This document shows, piece by piece, positions 7,312 to 16,329 of a stretch of DNA of 64,000 nucleotides. Each line of letters starts with the position of its first letter. Position 1 is the stretch's first letter. The position numbers and the translations under genes are program-made. The notes below the pieces were generated by a model. The model ran no database searches. It was not told the origin of the DNA and saw nothing but the letters and a program-made list of their open reading frames with translations. Origin of the DNA: an uncultured Bacilli bacterium (lineage in GTDB: Bacteria > Bacillota_I > Bacilli_A > RF39 > UBA660); contig CAJUQG010000001.1 of the NCBI GenBank assembly GCA_910588025.1, forward strand, positions 1-64,000, given 5' to 3'.

Positions 7312-9582
7312 ATGGATCCCAAAGAGAATCTAGAAAATACAAAAGAAATAAAAAATTTGGATGAACTGCGTAAAAGTGCAATTGATACGTTAGAATTAAC
7401 CCAAGAATTGTTAGAAGAACTGGACGAAAATATGGAAAGTGCAACTTCTTCTTTTGAAAAACAAATTGACAATCTAGAGAAAGAACAAAACATGGAACCT
7501 TCAAAGGATGAACCAAAAAAAGATAATCCTGAAAAAAAGCAAAAAAGTTGGCAACAAAAGTTTAAAGCTTTCAAAGAAAAATGGAATCAATTATCGAAAG
7601 GGAAAAAAATTGGCATTTTATTAGCGATTTTTATAATAATTGTTCTAATTGTTTTAGCCATTATTTTCTTATTAACTAAAAAACAAGAGAGTACCCCTCC
7701 AAAAGAACCAGATGTTATCGTAAAAGAAAATAATTATCGATATGAAAACGGAACATTAATTTTTTTAGATAAAAATGAACAAGAAATCGGGAAGTATGAA
7801 TGTCAAAATAAAGACCAAGAAAAATGTTATGTTGCTTGGAATTCCAAAGAAGACGATTTTGATGAACCAAAAAAGTTTTACGAAGATGGTGAAAAAATAG
7901 TAAATCGTACTCATTTTATCTTAGACCAATATGCCTTTGTTTACGATAACGAAGAAAAAGAAAATGGTCTGATAACACTTTATGATTTTACCGTTTCTAA
8001 AACCTTAGATACCTATGCTTTAGTAAAAGAGTATGCGTCTTTAGAAGAGAAAGTTATTTTAAAAAACAAATCGAATCAATATGGATTATATCAATTGACG
8101 AAAGACGGAATCGAATCAATCATTCCTAACACTTATGATTACTTAGGAATCATCGAAAACAACAAAAAAGAAACCAATAAAATTGTTGCTAAACGAAACA
8201 ATAAATGGTATTTAACCGATTTACAAGATAAAACTTTAACCAAAGCTTTAGATAACGAAATCAAAGACTATAACGATAATCATATTAAAATCAAAGATGA
8301 GAATGGCTTTTATCACTTAGTAGACTATAATAATGTAGAAATAAATCCTGATAATTATGAATACATTGATATCATCGAAAATTATATTCTATTTATAAAA
8401 GACCAAAAAATGTTAGTAGAAGATAATCAAAATCACAAAATGCACATGAATCCTATTACTCTTTATAATAAAACTTATCTTCCAATCTCAACCTACAGTA
8501 AATCAGATCAAAAACAGTTAAAAACAGAGAAAAGTTATGAAATTTCTTATCAAGGTAATATTATGAAAATTGAGGTTCAAAAAGAATCAGACACAGAAAA
8601 GAATCAAATAAACTTAAATGAAGGCCGCGTTAGTGCCACCTTAGATAAAACCAATTACTTTGATGGAATATTATATCTTTATGAAGATAATGAGAAAAAA
8701 AATCTATTAGGAACATATCAGTGCTCGAACAAAAATACTATCGGCGATGAAACAACCGAATTAAACAATTGTAAAATAGCAAAAGAATCTTTTTATCAAG
8801 AAAACGATATTGAAAAAGACCAAAGCGCTAATTTAGGAACCCTTCCAATTTACAACAAGCGTTTTGCCTTCATTCAAGATGGTACATCTACAAATCCAAA
8901 TATTGTTTTATATGACTTAAAAACTAGTGAAACAAAAGCTAGATACAAAAGTGTCGATGCAGGAGCTTATACCAAAAATAATCAAGTAAATCATGTAACT
9001 ACCAACGGAAATATTGTTCTTGCTGAAACACAAAATAATAAATATGGAGCGATTAAAATTGATTACGAAAATGTTTCAGCAGCCATTGGCTTTAACTACA
9101 ATCATTTAGAACGCATTGGTTTTTACTATCTTGCTCAAGATGTCAGTGGTTACTATTTAGTAGATCAAAATGGCAAACGCATTACCGAAGCATCCACCAA
9201 TAAAATTGCAAATTATAATGATGTCGCCCAATATGTAACCAGAAAAAGTGGGCAAGAATATTTCTTGTATCCTTTTGATGGCAAAGGAATCGGTAGTGGC
9301 CAAAGTTATATTGCATTGTATGATACTCACTATGCTACAGTATCTAATGATACATTAAAATTATTTAGTTATAGTGATCCTAATAAAAACTTGTTAGAAA
9401 ACCAAAATCTTCCGACTTTAAAAAATAAAAATTATCAAGGAGAAGGGACTCTAGCTTTTAAAATAAGTATTCACAACCAAAAAGCCAATATTGAAATTGC
9501 CAAAGAGGACGGAACCTACGAATCATTCCAAGTAAACTTAACCAAAGAAAATGAAACTCCAGAGATGGGAGGAGAAGCGTGA
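7312..9582 (+). CDS. large membrane protein with WG-like repeats
   Basis: 756 residues. Residues 1-100 are acidic, helical and cytoplasmic; a transmembrane helix lies at about residues 102-122 after a Lys-rich stretch. The long outer part holds repeats of the kind YGLYQL...YDYLGII, FYHLVDYNN...YEYIDII and KYGAIKI...YNHLERI, resembling WG repeats, in two larger halves each opening with a LIFLDKNEQEIGKYEC or LYLYEDNEKKNLLGTYQC block. ATG 7312 is preferred to TTG 7303, which lies directly against the AGGAG site. The following gene is a shorter paralogue. The function is unknown; an extracytoplasmic sensor or binding role is inference. Confidence 0.7.
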   Translation: MDPKENLENTKEIKNLDELRKSAIDTLELTQELLEELDENMESATSSFEKQIDNLEKEQNMEPSKDEPKKDNPEKKQKSWQQKFKAFKEKWNQLSKGKKIGILLAIFIIIVLIVLAIIFLLTKKQESTPPKEPDVIVKENNYRYENGTLIFLDKNEQEIGKYECQNKDQEKCYVAWNSKEDDFDEPKKFYEDGEKIVNRTHFILDQYAFVYDNEEKENGLITLYDFTVSKTLDTYALVKEYASLEEKVILKNKSNQYGLYQLTKDGIESIIPNTYDYLGIIENNKKETNKIVAKRNNKWYLTDLQDKTLTKALDNEIKDYNDNHIKIKDENGFYHLVDYNNVEINPDNYEYIDIIENYILFIKDQKMLVEDNQNHKMHMNPITLYNKTYLPISTYSKSDQKQLKTEKSYEISYQGNIMKIEVQKESDTEKNQINLNEGRVSATLDKTNYFDGILYLYEDNEKKNLLGTYQCSNKNTIGDETTELNNCKIAKESFYQENDIEKDQSANLGTLPIYNKRFAFIQDGTSTNPNIVLYDLKTSETKARYKSVDAGAYTKNNQVNHVTTNGNIVLAETQNNKYGAIKIDYENVSAAIGFNYNHLERIGFYYLAQDVSGYYLVDQNGKRITEASTNKIANYNDVAQYVTRKSGQEYFLYPFDGKGIGSGQSYIALYDTHYATVSNDTLKLFSYSDPNKNLLENQNLPTLKNKNYQGEGTLAFKISIHNQKANIEIAKEDGTYESFQVNLTKENETPEMGGEA

Positions 9583-10559
9583 CAAAGACGAAAGAACAAA
9601 AAAAGAAAGTATTCATTACCATAATTGTTCTTCTAGTCATTTTCTTGCCTCTCTCCATTTGTTCCTTCACATTGCATATTTTAGATGAGAAAAATCCGCG
9701 TCATAAAGTCATTGAAAATCCCAATCATGAATTTTTTTGGGATAATAAATTGTATTTTTATAGCTTATCAGGTAACTTACTAGGAACCTATGAATGTCTT
9801 AATCCAGATGGCATCTGTGATTATGCTTCCAATTTTGATGATGACAAATTATATGCGATTGATTATCATGAAAGTATAGATGCCAAAATCGGCTTAATTA
9901 ACAATCGCTATACCTTTTTAGTAGATGCTCCAAGTCCTGCCTTAGCCAAACCCATTCTTTATGATGTGGTAAACAATCGAATTTTTACTACATATTATTC
10001 TGTTAAAAATTATGGCATCGGCATCGAAAACGATTTATTCATTGTTGGAAATGATAATTTAAAATATGGAGTTTTAAGCTTACAAGGAGATCCTCAAGTA
10101 AAAGTAAAATTTGACTATGATTATATCGGGATTGCCAATCTTTTAAACGAAGATGAAAATAAAATCATGAGTGACTTATTTGTTGGATACCGAGATAAAT
10201 TTTGGTTTTTACTAGATATGAATGGTGCAGTCTTAACCAGTGCCATCGAAAAAGAAATTGTTAATTATAATGGCAAACATATTATAGTAAAAGATAATGT
10301 AGGTTATGATGTAGTAGATTATGAAGATAATATTGTCTTACCAAATGGTCCTTATCAAAAAATTTCTTTTACTGGAAAATACCTTAACATTTTAGATACG
10401 GAAGATAATTTTTATGTCTATGACATTTCTTTAGAGCAAGCTATTACGACGCCCCAACACGTGAAAACAACCGATAAAATTACTTCAAAATTAAATGAAA
10501 AAGGGAATTTGGACGTTATTTTAAACGAAAAAATTATTGAGACAGTTGAATTTTCTTAA
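9579..10559 (+). CDS. shorter paralogue of the preceding WG-repeat membrane protein
   Basis: 326 residues with an N-terminal transmembrane helix at about 9-30. It repeats the architecture of one half of the upstream protein: LYFYSLSGNLLGTYEC near residue 57, then KYGVLSLQG...YDYIGIA and GYDVVDYEDN repeats. The GTG start overlaps the upstream stop by four bases, and GGGAGGAG lies 5-6 bases before it, so the pair is co-translated. A duplication of one half of the neighbour, or a split of one ancestral gene, would explain it. Function unknown. Confidence 0.65.
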   Translation: MTKTKEQKKKVFITIIVLLVIFLPLSICSFTLHILDEKNPRHKVIENPNHEFFWDNKLYFYSLSGNLLGTYECLNPDGICDYASNFDDDKLYAIDYHESIDAKIGLINNRYTFLVDAPSPALAKPILYDVVNNRIFTTYYSVKNYGIGIENDLFIVGNDNLKYGVLSLQGDPQVKVKFDYDYIGIANLLNEDENKIMSDLFVGYRDKFWFLLDMNGAVLTSAIEKEIVNYNGKHIIVKDNVGYDVVDYEDNIVLPNGPYQKISFTGKYLNILDTEDNFYVYDISLEQAITTPQHVKTTDKITSKLNEKGNLDVILNEKIIETVEFS

Positions 10560-10579
10560 AAATTTGCTAAAATAAACAT

Positions 10580-10770
10580 ATGTAACGGAGAACTAGAAGA
10601 GTATAAATTTATTTTATCGTAGAGAGTTTGTGGTTGGTGAAAACAAATATAAAATGATTTAGAAGGTTGCTAGGGAGTGTATTCGCAGAGTTTCTGCGTT
10701 ATCAATAAATGAGTAAAAAATAAGGTGGTACCACGAATCATTCGTCCTTTGTGGTTCCGCTTTTTTTATT
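10580..10770 (+). promoter_or_regulatory. T-box riboswitch, valine specific
   Basis: Leader with the landmarks of a T-box: Stem I base CTAG at 10593-10596 with CTAG at 10670-10673, AGAGAG-type bulge at 10621-10626, distal loop GGTTGGTGAAAA at about 10632-10643, and the T-box AAGGTGGTACCACG at 10722-10735. The likely specifier is GTT (valine) at 10666-10668 followed by G, in the context AGAAGGTTGC. valS is the second gene downstream, which agrees. Uncharged tRNA-Val should stabilise the antiterminator. Confidence 0.93.
10727..10767 (+). terminator. T-box terminator
   Basis: GGTACCAC pairs with GTGGTTCC (one mismatch) across the T-box, followed by GC and a T run at 10761-10767. The 5' arm overlaps the T-box sequence, as expected for the mutually exclusive antiterminator. 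Confidence 0.85.
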
Positions 10771-10781
10771 GAGGTGATAAA

Positions 10782-11537
10782 GTGAGTCAAAAAGCCATAA
10801 TCTTTTTTGAAGATTTTGTAAAACAATTTGATTTAGAAAAAGATAAATCAAATATAGAATCTTATTATCATAAGTATCATCATACGTATCGAGTCATGAA
10901 CAAGATAGAAGAATTAGGTCATTTATTACATCTAAATCAAGAAGAGATGGAACTTGCGAAAACGATTGCACTATTTCATGATTTAGGAAGGTTTCATCAA
11001 CTAAAGAAAACAAAACAATACGATGATTTGAAAACGAATTTTGATCATGCAAAAGAAAGTATTTTCATATTAGAAGAAAATGATTGGTTTCGAAATGAAG
11101 CAATTTCAGAAGAAGTCAAAGAGATTATTTCTTTTGCTATTTTGAATCACAATCAATATGAAATAGAACAAACACCAAATGAAACGAGTTACTATTTTGC
11201 TAAATTGCTTCGTGATGCTGATAAATTAGTCATTATGACTGAAATGAATCCAGTGCTAAAGGATTCTTCCATTTCCAAAGAAGTTTTACAAGAATTTCAA
11301 AAAGAAATGTTGATTCATCGTCAAAATATTCAAACACCCTTAGATAATATTTTAGGGTACTTAGGATTTCTATTTGATTTAAATTTTAAAGAAACAATTG
11401 TTTTATTAGAGCAAGAAAAGATATTAGAGTCTTATTGGCTTTGTTTAGAAAAAAATTTAGATTTCAATACATTTCATGAATTACAAGAAATCGTAAATAA
11501 ATATTTAGAAAAAAGAAAGAAGGAAATGTTATGTTAG
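10782..11537 (+). CDS. HD-domain metal-dependent phosphohydrolase
   Basis: 251 residues, soluble. HD superfamily pattern: His in YHHTYRVMNKI near residues 28-38, then IALFHDLGRFH with the HD pair near 63-64, later a His in AILNHNQYE and an Asp in LLRDADKL near 143-147. These are the four metal ligands. Such proteins hydrolyse phosphate esters, often nucleotides; the substrate here is not evident. GTG 10782 has GAGGTG 5 bases upstream. The gene sits between the valine T-box and valS and overlaps valS by 7 bases, so it is controlled by valine-tRNA charging. Confidence 0.85.
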   Translation: MSQKAIIFFEDFVKQFDLEKDKSNIESYYHKYHHTYRVMNKIEELGHLLHLNQEEMELAKTIALFHDLGRFHQLKKTKQYDDLKTNFDHAKESIFILEENDWFRNEAISEEVKEIISFAILNHNQYEIEQTPNETSYYFAKLLRDADKLVIMTEMNPVLKDSSISKEVLQEFQKEMLIHRQNIQTPLDNILGYLGFLFDLNFKETIVLLEQEKILESYWLCLEKNLDFNTFHELQEIVNKYLEKRKKEMLC

Positions 11538-14038
11538 GACCAAAATATGACCACATAAGTGTAGAACAAGGAAAGTATGAAACATGGAAAAAGAAAGGAC
11601 TTTTTGAAAGTGGAGATAAAGATAAAATGCCATTTACTATCGTAATTCCACCTCCAAATGTAACTGGAAAATTACATCTTGGACATGCTTGGGATACTTC
11701 TTTACAAGATATTATTATTCGTTATAAACGAATGTGTGGCTTTGATGCTTTATGGGTTCCTGGTATGGATCATGCGGGAATTGCGACACAAGCGAAAGTA
11801 GATAAAAAACTACGGGAAGAAGGGTTTAATCCTCGCAGTATGTCTAGGGAAGATTGGCTTAAAAAAGCTTGGGAATGGAAAGAAGAATATGCAAATACCA
11901 TTTATAGTCAATGGGGAAAATTAGGATTATCTTTAGATTATAACAAAGAAAGATTCACCCTAGATGAAGGTCTTTCAAATGCTGTTCGTAAAGTTTTTGT
12001 TGATTTATATCAAGAAGGGCTAATTTATCGTGGAGAGAGAATTATCAATTGGGACCCTATGGCTATGACTGCGTTATCAAATGAAGAAGTAATCTATAAA
12101 GAAGTAGAAGGAGCCTTTTATCATATTAAGTATTTCTTAAAAGATAGTGAGGAATATTTAGAAGTTGCAACTACGAGACCAGAAACTTTATTTGGAGATA
12201 CGGCTGTAGCAGTCAATCCGAAAGATGAACGTTATCAAAAATATATTGGAAAAACGGTTATTCTACCATTATTAAAGAAAGAAATTCCTGTGATAGGAGA
12301 TTTTCATGCCGATCCCGAGTTTGGAACAGGTGTCGTTAAAATTACCCCTGCTCACGACCCTAATGATTATGAGGTTGGGCTTCGTCACGATTTACCAAGA
12401 ATTGTCGTGATGCACCCAAATGGCGTAATGAATGAATTTGCTGGTAGTTATGAAGGATTAGACCGTTTTGAATGTCGCAAGAAAGTCGTGGAAGATTTAA
12501 CCAGTCAGAATCTTTTAATTCGTATTGAAAAAATGACACATAGTGTGGGACATTCAGAAAGAACAGATGTATTAGTAGAACCTTATTTATCAAAACAATG
12601 GTTTGTTAAAATGCGTCCTCTTGCTGATGCTGTCTTAGAAAATCAAAAAAACAAAGAAACAAAAGTAAATTTTTTGCCAAGTCGTTATGAAAAAATTATG
12701 AATCATTGGATGGAAATTACCTATGATTGGTGTATTTCTAGACAACTTTGGTGGGGACATAGAATTCCTGCTTGGTATAAAGGAAATGAAGTTTATGTTG
12801 GAATGAATGCCCCAGAGGGTGATGATTGGGTACAAGATACCGATGTGTTAGATACTTGGTTTAGTAGTGCTTTATGGCCTTTTAGTACATTGGGATGGCC
12901 AGAAGAAACTGAAGATTTGAAACGATATTATCCAACGAATGTCTTAGTAACAGGTTATGATATTATTCCGTTTTGGGTAAATCGGATGACGTTTCAAGGC
13001 CTTCATTTTACACATCAAAGACCTTTTGAACATTGTTTAATTCATGGATTAATTCGGGATAAATTAGGGCGAAAAATGAGTAAATCACTTGGAAATGGTG
13101 TTGACCCTATGGATGTTATTGATTCTTATGGGTCTGATGCTCTAAGATATTATTTAGCAACTTCTACGGCTTCAGGAACAGATCTTCGTTATGAAGAAGA
13201 AAAAGTAAAATCTACTTGGAATTTTATTAATAAAATTTGGAATGCTTCTCGTTTTGTTTTAATGAATACCGAAGATGTAAAAGAAATTGTTTTAACAGAT
13301 TTAACAGCATCCGATGAGTGGATTCTAACTCGTTATGAAAAAACAATTAAAAATGTCAGAAAATTTATGGACCGCTATGAATTTCAAAATGTTGGAACTC
13401 TTTTATATGATTTTATTTGGGATGATTTCTGTGATTCTTATATCGAAATGGCGAAATTTCATATTGAGGAAGAACATACCAAGAGTACTTTATTGTTTGT
13501 TTTAACTGGAATTTTAAAAATGCTTCATCCTTTTATGCCATTTGTAACAGATGAAATTTATCATGAAATGAGCGAGGAAGAAATAACGATTAGTGAGTAT
13601 CCTGTTTATGATAAAAAATTAGTATGGAATCAAAGTGAAGAAGCAATTGCTGATTTATTAGAGTTTGTTCGTATTTTCCGTAACATCAAACAAGAAAATA
13701 ATATTGGAAAGGATTTTTCGGTATTATTACATTCAGAAGTTCCAAGTCTTGCTTTGAAATTATTAAAAATTGAAGAAAAAGTAGGAGATTTCAAGGAGGG
13801 AACAGAATATCCAGTTCTTTATAAGGAATACAAGGCTAGTATTTATTATATGAAAGAAGAAACAGAAGAAGATTTACGTTTAAAAGAAAAGCAAATTAGT
13901 TTATTAAAATCAAGTATAGAGCGAAGAGAAAAATTATTAGCGAATGAATCTTATGTTCAAAAAGCTCCTGCTCATTTAGTAGAAGAAGAAAAGAAAAAAT
14001 TATTGGAAGAACAAGAAAAATTAGCATCTTTGCAATGA
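11531..14038 (+). CDS. valS: ValS, valyl-tRNA synthetase
   Basis: Class I synthetase charging tRNA-Val. PPPNVTGKLHLGHAW near residue 37 carries the HIGH motif, the editing (CP1) domain includes TTRPETLFGDTAVAVNP, and GRKMSKSLGNGVDP is the KMSKS loop. The C-terminal coiled-coil arm is present (KKKLLEEQEKL). 835 residues, a little short of Bacillus ValS (about 880). It overlaps the HD-domain gene by 7 bases; the ribosome site AAGGAAATG lies in that gene. Expression is set by the upstream T-box. Confidence 0.97.
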   Translation: MLGPKYDHISVEQGKYETWKKKGLFESGDKDKMPFTIVIPPPNVTGKLHLGHAWDTSLQDIIIRYKRMCGFDALWVPGMDHAGIATQAKVDKKLREEGFNPRSMSREDWLKKAWEWKEEYANTIYSQWGKLGLSLDYNKERFTLDEGLSNAVRKVFVDLYQEGLIYRGERIINWDPMAMTALSNEEVIYKEVEGAFYHIKYFLKDSEEYLEVATTRPETLFGDTAVAVNPKDERYQKYIGKTVILPLLKKEIPVIGDFHADPEFGTGVVKITPAHDPNDYEVGLRHDLPRIVVMHPNGVMNEFAGSYEGLDRFECRKKVVEDLTSQNLLIRIEKMTHSVGHSERTDVLVEPYLSKQWFVKMRPLADAVLENQKNKETKVNFLPSRYEKIMNHWMEITYDWCISRQLWWGHRIPAWYKGNEVYVGMNAPEGDDWVQDTDVLDTWFSSALWPFSTLGWPEETEDLKRYYPTNVLVTGYDIIPFWVNRMTFQGLHFTHQRPFEHCLIHGLIRDKLGRKMSKSLGNGVDPMDVIDSYGSDALRYYLATSTASGTDLRYEEEKVKSTWNFINKIWNASRFVLMNTEDVKEIVLTDLTASDEWILTRYEKTIKNVRKFMDRYEFQNVGTLLYDFIWDDFCDSYIEMAKFHIEEEHTKSTLLFVLTGILKMLHPFMPFVTDEIYHEMSEEEITISEYPVYDKKLVWNQSEEAIADLLEFVRIFRNIKQENNIGKDFSVLLHSEVPSLALKLLKIEEKVGDFKEGTEYPVLYKEYKASIYYMKEETEEDLRLKEKQISLLKSSIERREKLLANESYVQKAPAHLVEEEKKKLLEEQEKLASLQ

Positions 14039-14056
14039 TAAGAAAGGAAAAATAGA

Positions 14057-14437
14057 ATGGAAAATATATTAAAAATTAAGAAATGCTTTCGTTGTGGAGC
14101 AATAATAAAAGAAATCCAAACAGCTCATGAAGCAAATTATGAAATTAGCTGTTGTGGAGAAAAAATGAAAAGTGTAATCGCAAATTCTACGGATGGAGCT
14201 ATTGAAAAACATGTGCCTGTCATCAAAGTTTTGGATGATTCTATTCAGGTGGAAGTAAAACATGTGATGGAAGAAGAGCATTATATTGAATGGATTGCTT
14301 TTCTTTCTCCAAGCGAAGAACATTTTGTTTATCTAAAACCAAATGATATCGCAGTTGTAACTTATCAATACATTCCAAATACCAAAGTTTATGCTTATTG
14401 TAATAAACATGGATTGTGGGAAGCACACGTAGATTAA
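14057..14437 (+). CDS. superoxide reductase (desulfoferrodoxin type)
   Basis: Reduces superoxide to peroxide without making oxygen, an anaerobe's defence. The N-terminal desulforedoxin domain has CFRCG and CC (Cys11, Cys14 and the CC pair at 33-34) for the FeCys4 centre. The catalytic Fe(His4Cys) domain shows EKHVPVI with Glu and His, HVMEEEHYIEWI with two His, and YCNKHGLW with Cys and His near residues 115-122. Length 126 matches family. It lies 18 bases after valS with an AAGAAAGG site, so it may share the T-box transcript; a terminator follows. Confidence 0.95.
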   Translation: MENILKIKKCFRCGAIIKEIQTAHEANYEISCCGEKMKSVIANSTDGAIEKHVPVIKVLDDSIQVEVKHVMEEEHYIEWIAFLSPSEEHFVYLKPNDIAVVTYQYIPNTKVYAYCNKHGLWEAHVD

Positions 14438-14444
14438 AGTACAT

Positions 14445-14478
14445 AAAAAACTGTTTGCATTTTTGCTAACAGTTTTTT
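14445..14478 (+). terminator. terminator after superoxide reductase
   Basis: AAAAAACTGTT (14445-14455) pairs with AACAGTTTTTT (14468-14478), loop 12 bases. The symmetric A and T flanks could work on both strands. Confidence 0.8.
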
Positions 14479-14650
14479 CTTGTAATCAAATAACTCTTTT
14501 TTAGTACTCAGCAAAAGAACTTCTAAATAGGAAGTCTTAATACATTTTACAAATTCACTATGAACTTTAGATAAATGGAAACATTAAGTTTCAGATTTTG
14601 ATATTGTAATATTATTTTATTGTTGATAAAATTTAATAGGGAGGTTAAAA

Positions 14651-15211
14651 ATGTTAAATAATAGAGCAATAACCAAAGAATTAAAAAGAGGATCCATCTA
14701 TGTTGAAAATGGAGACAAGACTTTAGATAGAGATTTTATAAATATTACATTAGGTAGCACCCTTAAAGTGTATGATGCTCCTGCATTACAAGTCACTGAA
14801 AAAACACCTGTCAAAGAAATAATTATACCAGAAAATGGTCTAGTTTTAATGCCTAATAAGCTATATATCGGTGCAACTAAGGAATATACTAGAACAAATG
14901 GCTTTGTTCCTATGTTAACAGGAAATGATGAACTAGCAGTTTTGGGATTAAAAACTCATATCACCGCTGGATTTGGGGATAATGGATTTGAAGGAACGTG
15001 GACTTTAGAAATTGAATGTGCTATGCCAACTATCGTATATCGTGATATGCCAATGGGGTGTATTTATTATGTTCCGATAATAGGAGATGGAAACATTTTA
15101 TATCGTGGAAAGTATTTCAAACAAATTGAACCTACTGCTTCAAAATTAAATAAAGAATATGAACCAACAAGAACATTAAGAAAGGTAACGGGACATGTTA
15201 ACAACAAATGA
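14651..15211 (+). CDS. dCTP deaminase/dUTPase-fold protein, single domain, partly degenerate
   Basis: 186 residues resembling Dcd: an N-terminal I.KEL..GSI segment, a DFINITLGSTLKVY segment where Dcd has SVDLRLG, IPENGLVLMPNKLYIGAT, and HITAGFGDNGFEGTWTLE at residues 103-120. Glu120 aligns with the catalytic glutamate of Dcd (Glu138 in E. coli). The nucleotide-binding GRSSLGRLG block is replaced by GNDELAVLG (91-99), so the Arg and Ser residues are lost. GGGAGG precedes the start. The downstream gene, overlapping by 17 bases, has two more such domains with the opposite loss. Substrate and activity are unknown. Confidence 0.8.
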   Translation: MLNNRAITKELKRGSIYVENGDKTLDRDFINITLGSTLKVYDAPALQVTEKTPVKEIIIPENGLVLMPNKLYIGATKEYTRTNGFVPMLTGNDELAVLGLKTHITAGFGDNGFEGTWTLEIECAMPTIVYRDMPMGCIYYVPIIGDGNILYRGKYFKQIEPTASKLNKEYEPTRTLRKVTGHVNNK

Positions 15212-16265
15212 AATCAAAAAGCAAATGGAACTTGGTAATATTATCATAAAAAATACGAAAGAAGCATCCTTTCATAAACCAAATAGTGTGGATGTTCATT
15301 TAGGTAATACATTATATGTTTATGATTATCAAATATTAGATTCTAGAAAAAGTGCCGAATATTTAAAAGAATTGATGGAAGATAAACCAAAGCATTTAAA
15401 GAAAATCACGATACCAGATACTGGTTTATTATTAGAACCATATAAATTATATTTATCCAAAACCATTGAAGAAGTGGCATCAATTAACTTTATTCCAGCT
15501 TTAAACGGAAAGGCATCCTTGTCTCTTCTTGGAGTCAGCATCGAATTAAATAGTGGATATAAGTGGGCTGGATATAAAGGAGCATTGCCTCTTAATATTG
15601 TTGCTACGAAACCAACCATTATTTATCCCGATATTCCAATTGGAAATTTGTCGTTTTTCATAAGTTTAAATCCAAGTGAAAATTTAAGTGATATTAATGG
15701 TAATTTTTATGGAATATATCCTTCTGGGATGTTAAGTGGAAGTGAGATTTATCAAAGAATGCAAGGAGAAACTCCTGATATTTTGATTGATAAACAAGAT
15801 AAAATTAAAATTAATCCTAATTCTGTAAACCTTACTTTAAATGAAACAATTGGAGTATATACGGAACCAGTTTTAAATATTAAGGAAAAAAATCCATATC
15901 AAAATATCACAATTCCAGACGAGGGAATGTGGTTATATCCCGATGAAGTATACCTTGGAAGAAGCAATGAATGGATGCACACCAACAAATACATTTCTAT
16001 GTTAAGTGGAAGAAGTTCTTTAGGAAGACTTGGATTACATGTTCACTGCTCTGCGGGTATGGGGTCTCTTGGATATCAAGGGTATTGGCATTTAGGAATT
16101 CGTCCTACTTTACCAATAAAAATAATTAAAGATATGGAATGTTGTCAAATATATTTTTATACCCCAGATGGTCAAATAACAGAGACATATCATGGATGTT
16201 TTCAAGATTTACCAAAAGATGAATTGGGAAGCCAAATGCACCGTATCTTAAAAAAAGAAAAATGA
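15195..16265 (+). CDS. tandem two-domain dCTP deaminase/dUTPase-fold protein
   Basis: 356 residues made of two Dcd-like domains (about 1-178 and 179-356). Domain 1 has NSVDVHLGN (30-38) and a decayed GKASLSLLG block (105-113). Domain 2 has NSVNLTLNE (209-217) and an intact GRSSLGRLGLHVH at 272-284, but the position of the catalytic Glu is Gly301 (Asn134 in domain 1). The partner upstream keeps the Glu and lacks the RSSLGR block. The three domains together equal one Dcd trimer, whose active sites lie between subunits. The 17-base overlap implies coupled translation; AAAGG lies 9 bases before the start. Confidence 0.8.
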   Translation: MLTTNEIKKQMELGNIIIKNTKEASFHKPNSVDVHLGNTLYVYDYQILDSRKSAEYLKELMEDKPKHLKKITIPDTGLLLEPYKLYLSKTIEEVASINFIPALNGKASLSLLGVSIELNSGYKWAGYKGALPLNIVATKPTIIYPDIPIGNLSFFISLNPSENLSDINGNFYGIYPSGMLSGSEIYQRMQGETPDILIDKQDKIKINPNSVNLTLNETIGVYTEPVLNIKEKNPYQNITIPDEGMWLYPDEVYLGRSNEWMHTNKYISMLSGRSSLGRLGLHVHCSAGMGSLGYQGYWHLGIRPTLPIKIIKDMECCQIYFYTPDGQITETYHGCFQDLPKDELGSQMHRILKKEK

Positions 16266-16329
16266 TTTAACTCAAATGGACTATTAAGAAAAAGAAATTA
16301 ATGTTAAAATGTAATAAGAAGGAGATGTA

